A stretch of 64,000 bases of DNA, taken from the NCBI RefSeq assembly GCF_030499515.1, contig NZ_JASTWJ010000001.1, forward strand, positions 2,894,001-2,958,000. The letters are read 5' to 3'. Positions 63,881 through 64,000 of the stretch are shown here, piece after piece. Source of the stretch: Streptomyces sp. DT2A-34. GTDB taxonomy: Bacteria > Actinomycetota > Actinomycetes > Streptomycetales > Streptomycetaceae. The notes beneath the pieces are model-generated. The model saw nothing but the letters and a program-made list of their open reading frames with translations, searched no databases and had not been told where the DNA came from. Position 1 is the first letter of the stretch; each line of letters begins with the position of its first letter. Position numbers and translations under genes: made by a program.

Positions 63881-63924
63881 GAACGCCGCCGCCCGCGCCT
63901 GGTTCAGCGCGGGCGGCGGCGTTC
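63881..63924. terminator. Bidirectional hairpin terminator
   Basis: Perfect 18-bp arms (GAACGCCGCCGCCCGCGC) with an 8-nt loop, between the amidohydrolase and a convergent gene whose stop is 10 nt further on. Confidence 0.85.
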
Positions 63925-63933
63925 GTACGTCGT

Positions 63934-64000
63934 TCAGTCCCTCCGCCAGTGGTAGAAGCGCCGCGCCATCGCGTCCTTCGGACTCCGCCAGGTCTGCGGG
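63934..64000 (-). CDS. C-terminal end of an unidentified gene (continues beyond window)
   Basis: Reading leftward from the window edge, an open frame encodes PQTWRSPKDAMARRFYHWRRD and stops at 63936-63934, beside a strong hairpin. Twenty-one residues are too few to identify the protein. Confidence 0.5.
   Translation of the reverse strand, partial: PQTWRSPKDAMARRFYHWRRD

Overview
The window is chromosomal DNA of a Streptomyces-type actinomycete. It is GC-rich with strong third-position GC, uses many GTG/TTG starts, and encodes the GlgE glycogen pathway, DUF6230/DUF6114, an ECF41 sigma factor and Streptomyces-style GC-rich hairpin repeats. From memory, the order of conserved genes resembles the S. 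coelicolor SCO5413-SCO5447 region. No rRNA, tRNA, CRISPR array or insertion sequence was seen.

Layout. 0-7.5 kb: the tail of an ABC exporter, NAD synthase, two related secreted M4 metalloproteases that share an upstream motif, and a DUF1990 gene. 7.5-20 kb: the trehalose/maltose-1-phosphate/alpha-glucan block, with glgP on the minus strand, a secreted subtilase, then a tightly coupled glgE-treS-maltokinase-glgB operon. 20-31.8 kb: a HelD/HelR-like RNA polymerase-associated helicase, thioredoxin with a MerR regulator, Lrp, an epimerase, DctA, an FAD oxidoreductase with its ECF41 sigma factor, and a CitA/CitB-type two-component system.

31.8-43.6 kb is accessory. Three STAND (NB-ARC plus TPR) proteins and two nucleoside-phosphorylase-like (PNP) domains surround a three-gene sugar ABC importer, next to a 4-TM protein. 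One PNP is fused to its NB-ARC-TPR. Another is separated from its NB-ARC-TPR by a frame change at a site laid out like the prfB +1 frameshift. A free PNP C-terminus and an NB-ARC N-terminus carry the same short glycine-rich motif. This has the layout of an NLR-like immune or cell-suicide system with ATP/nucleoside-cleaving effectors, and it is the most interesting part of the window.

43.6-51.2 kb: a PPOX protein, an XRE-type regulator, and the central-carbon genes pfkA, pta-ackA and pyk. 51.3-58.8 kb: a DUF6230/DUF6114/Ser-rich secreted-protein operon, a CnoX-like thioredoxin-TPR protein, a TetR regulator, isobutyryl-CoA mutase large subunit and DUF3817. 58.8-64 kb: a MarR regulator followed by a small oxidative cassette (P450 plus ABM monooxygenase, divergent from an aromatic hydroxylase and an amidohydrolase), and the 3' end of a gene leaving the window.

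Themes: carbon storage and overflow (glgE pathway, pfkA, pyk, pta-ackA, icmA, dctA) is interleaved with secretion and redox genes. Several inverted-repeat operators are visible (475, 49714, 54449-54621, 55855, 58338, 61102). Two core enzymes, Pta and IcmA, carry short in-frame insertions with a local GC-rich inverted repeat. All family assignments are from reading sequence; no database search was run.
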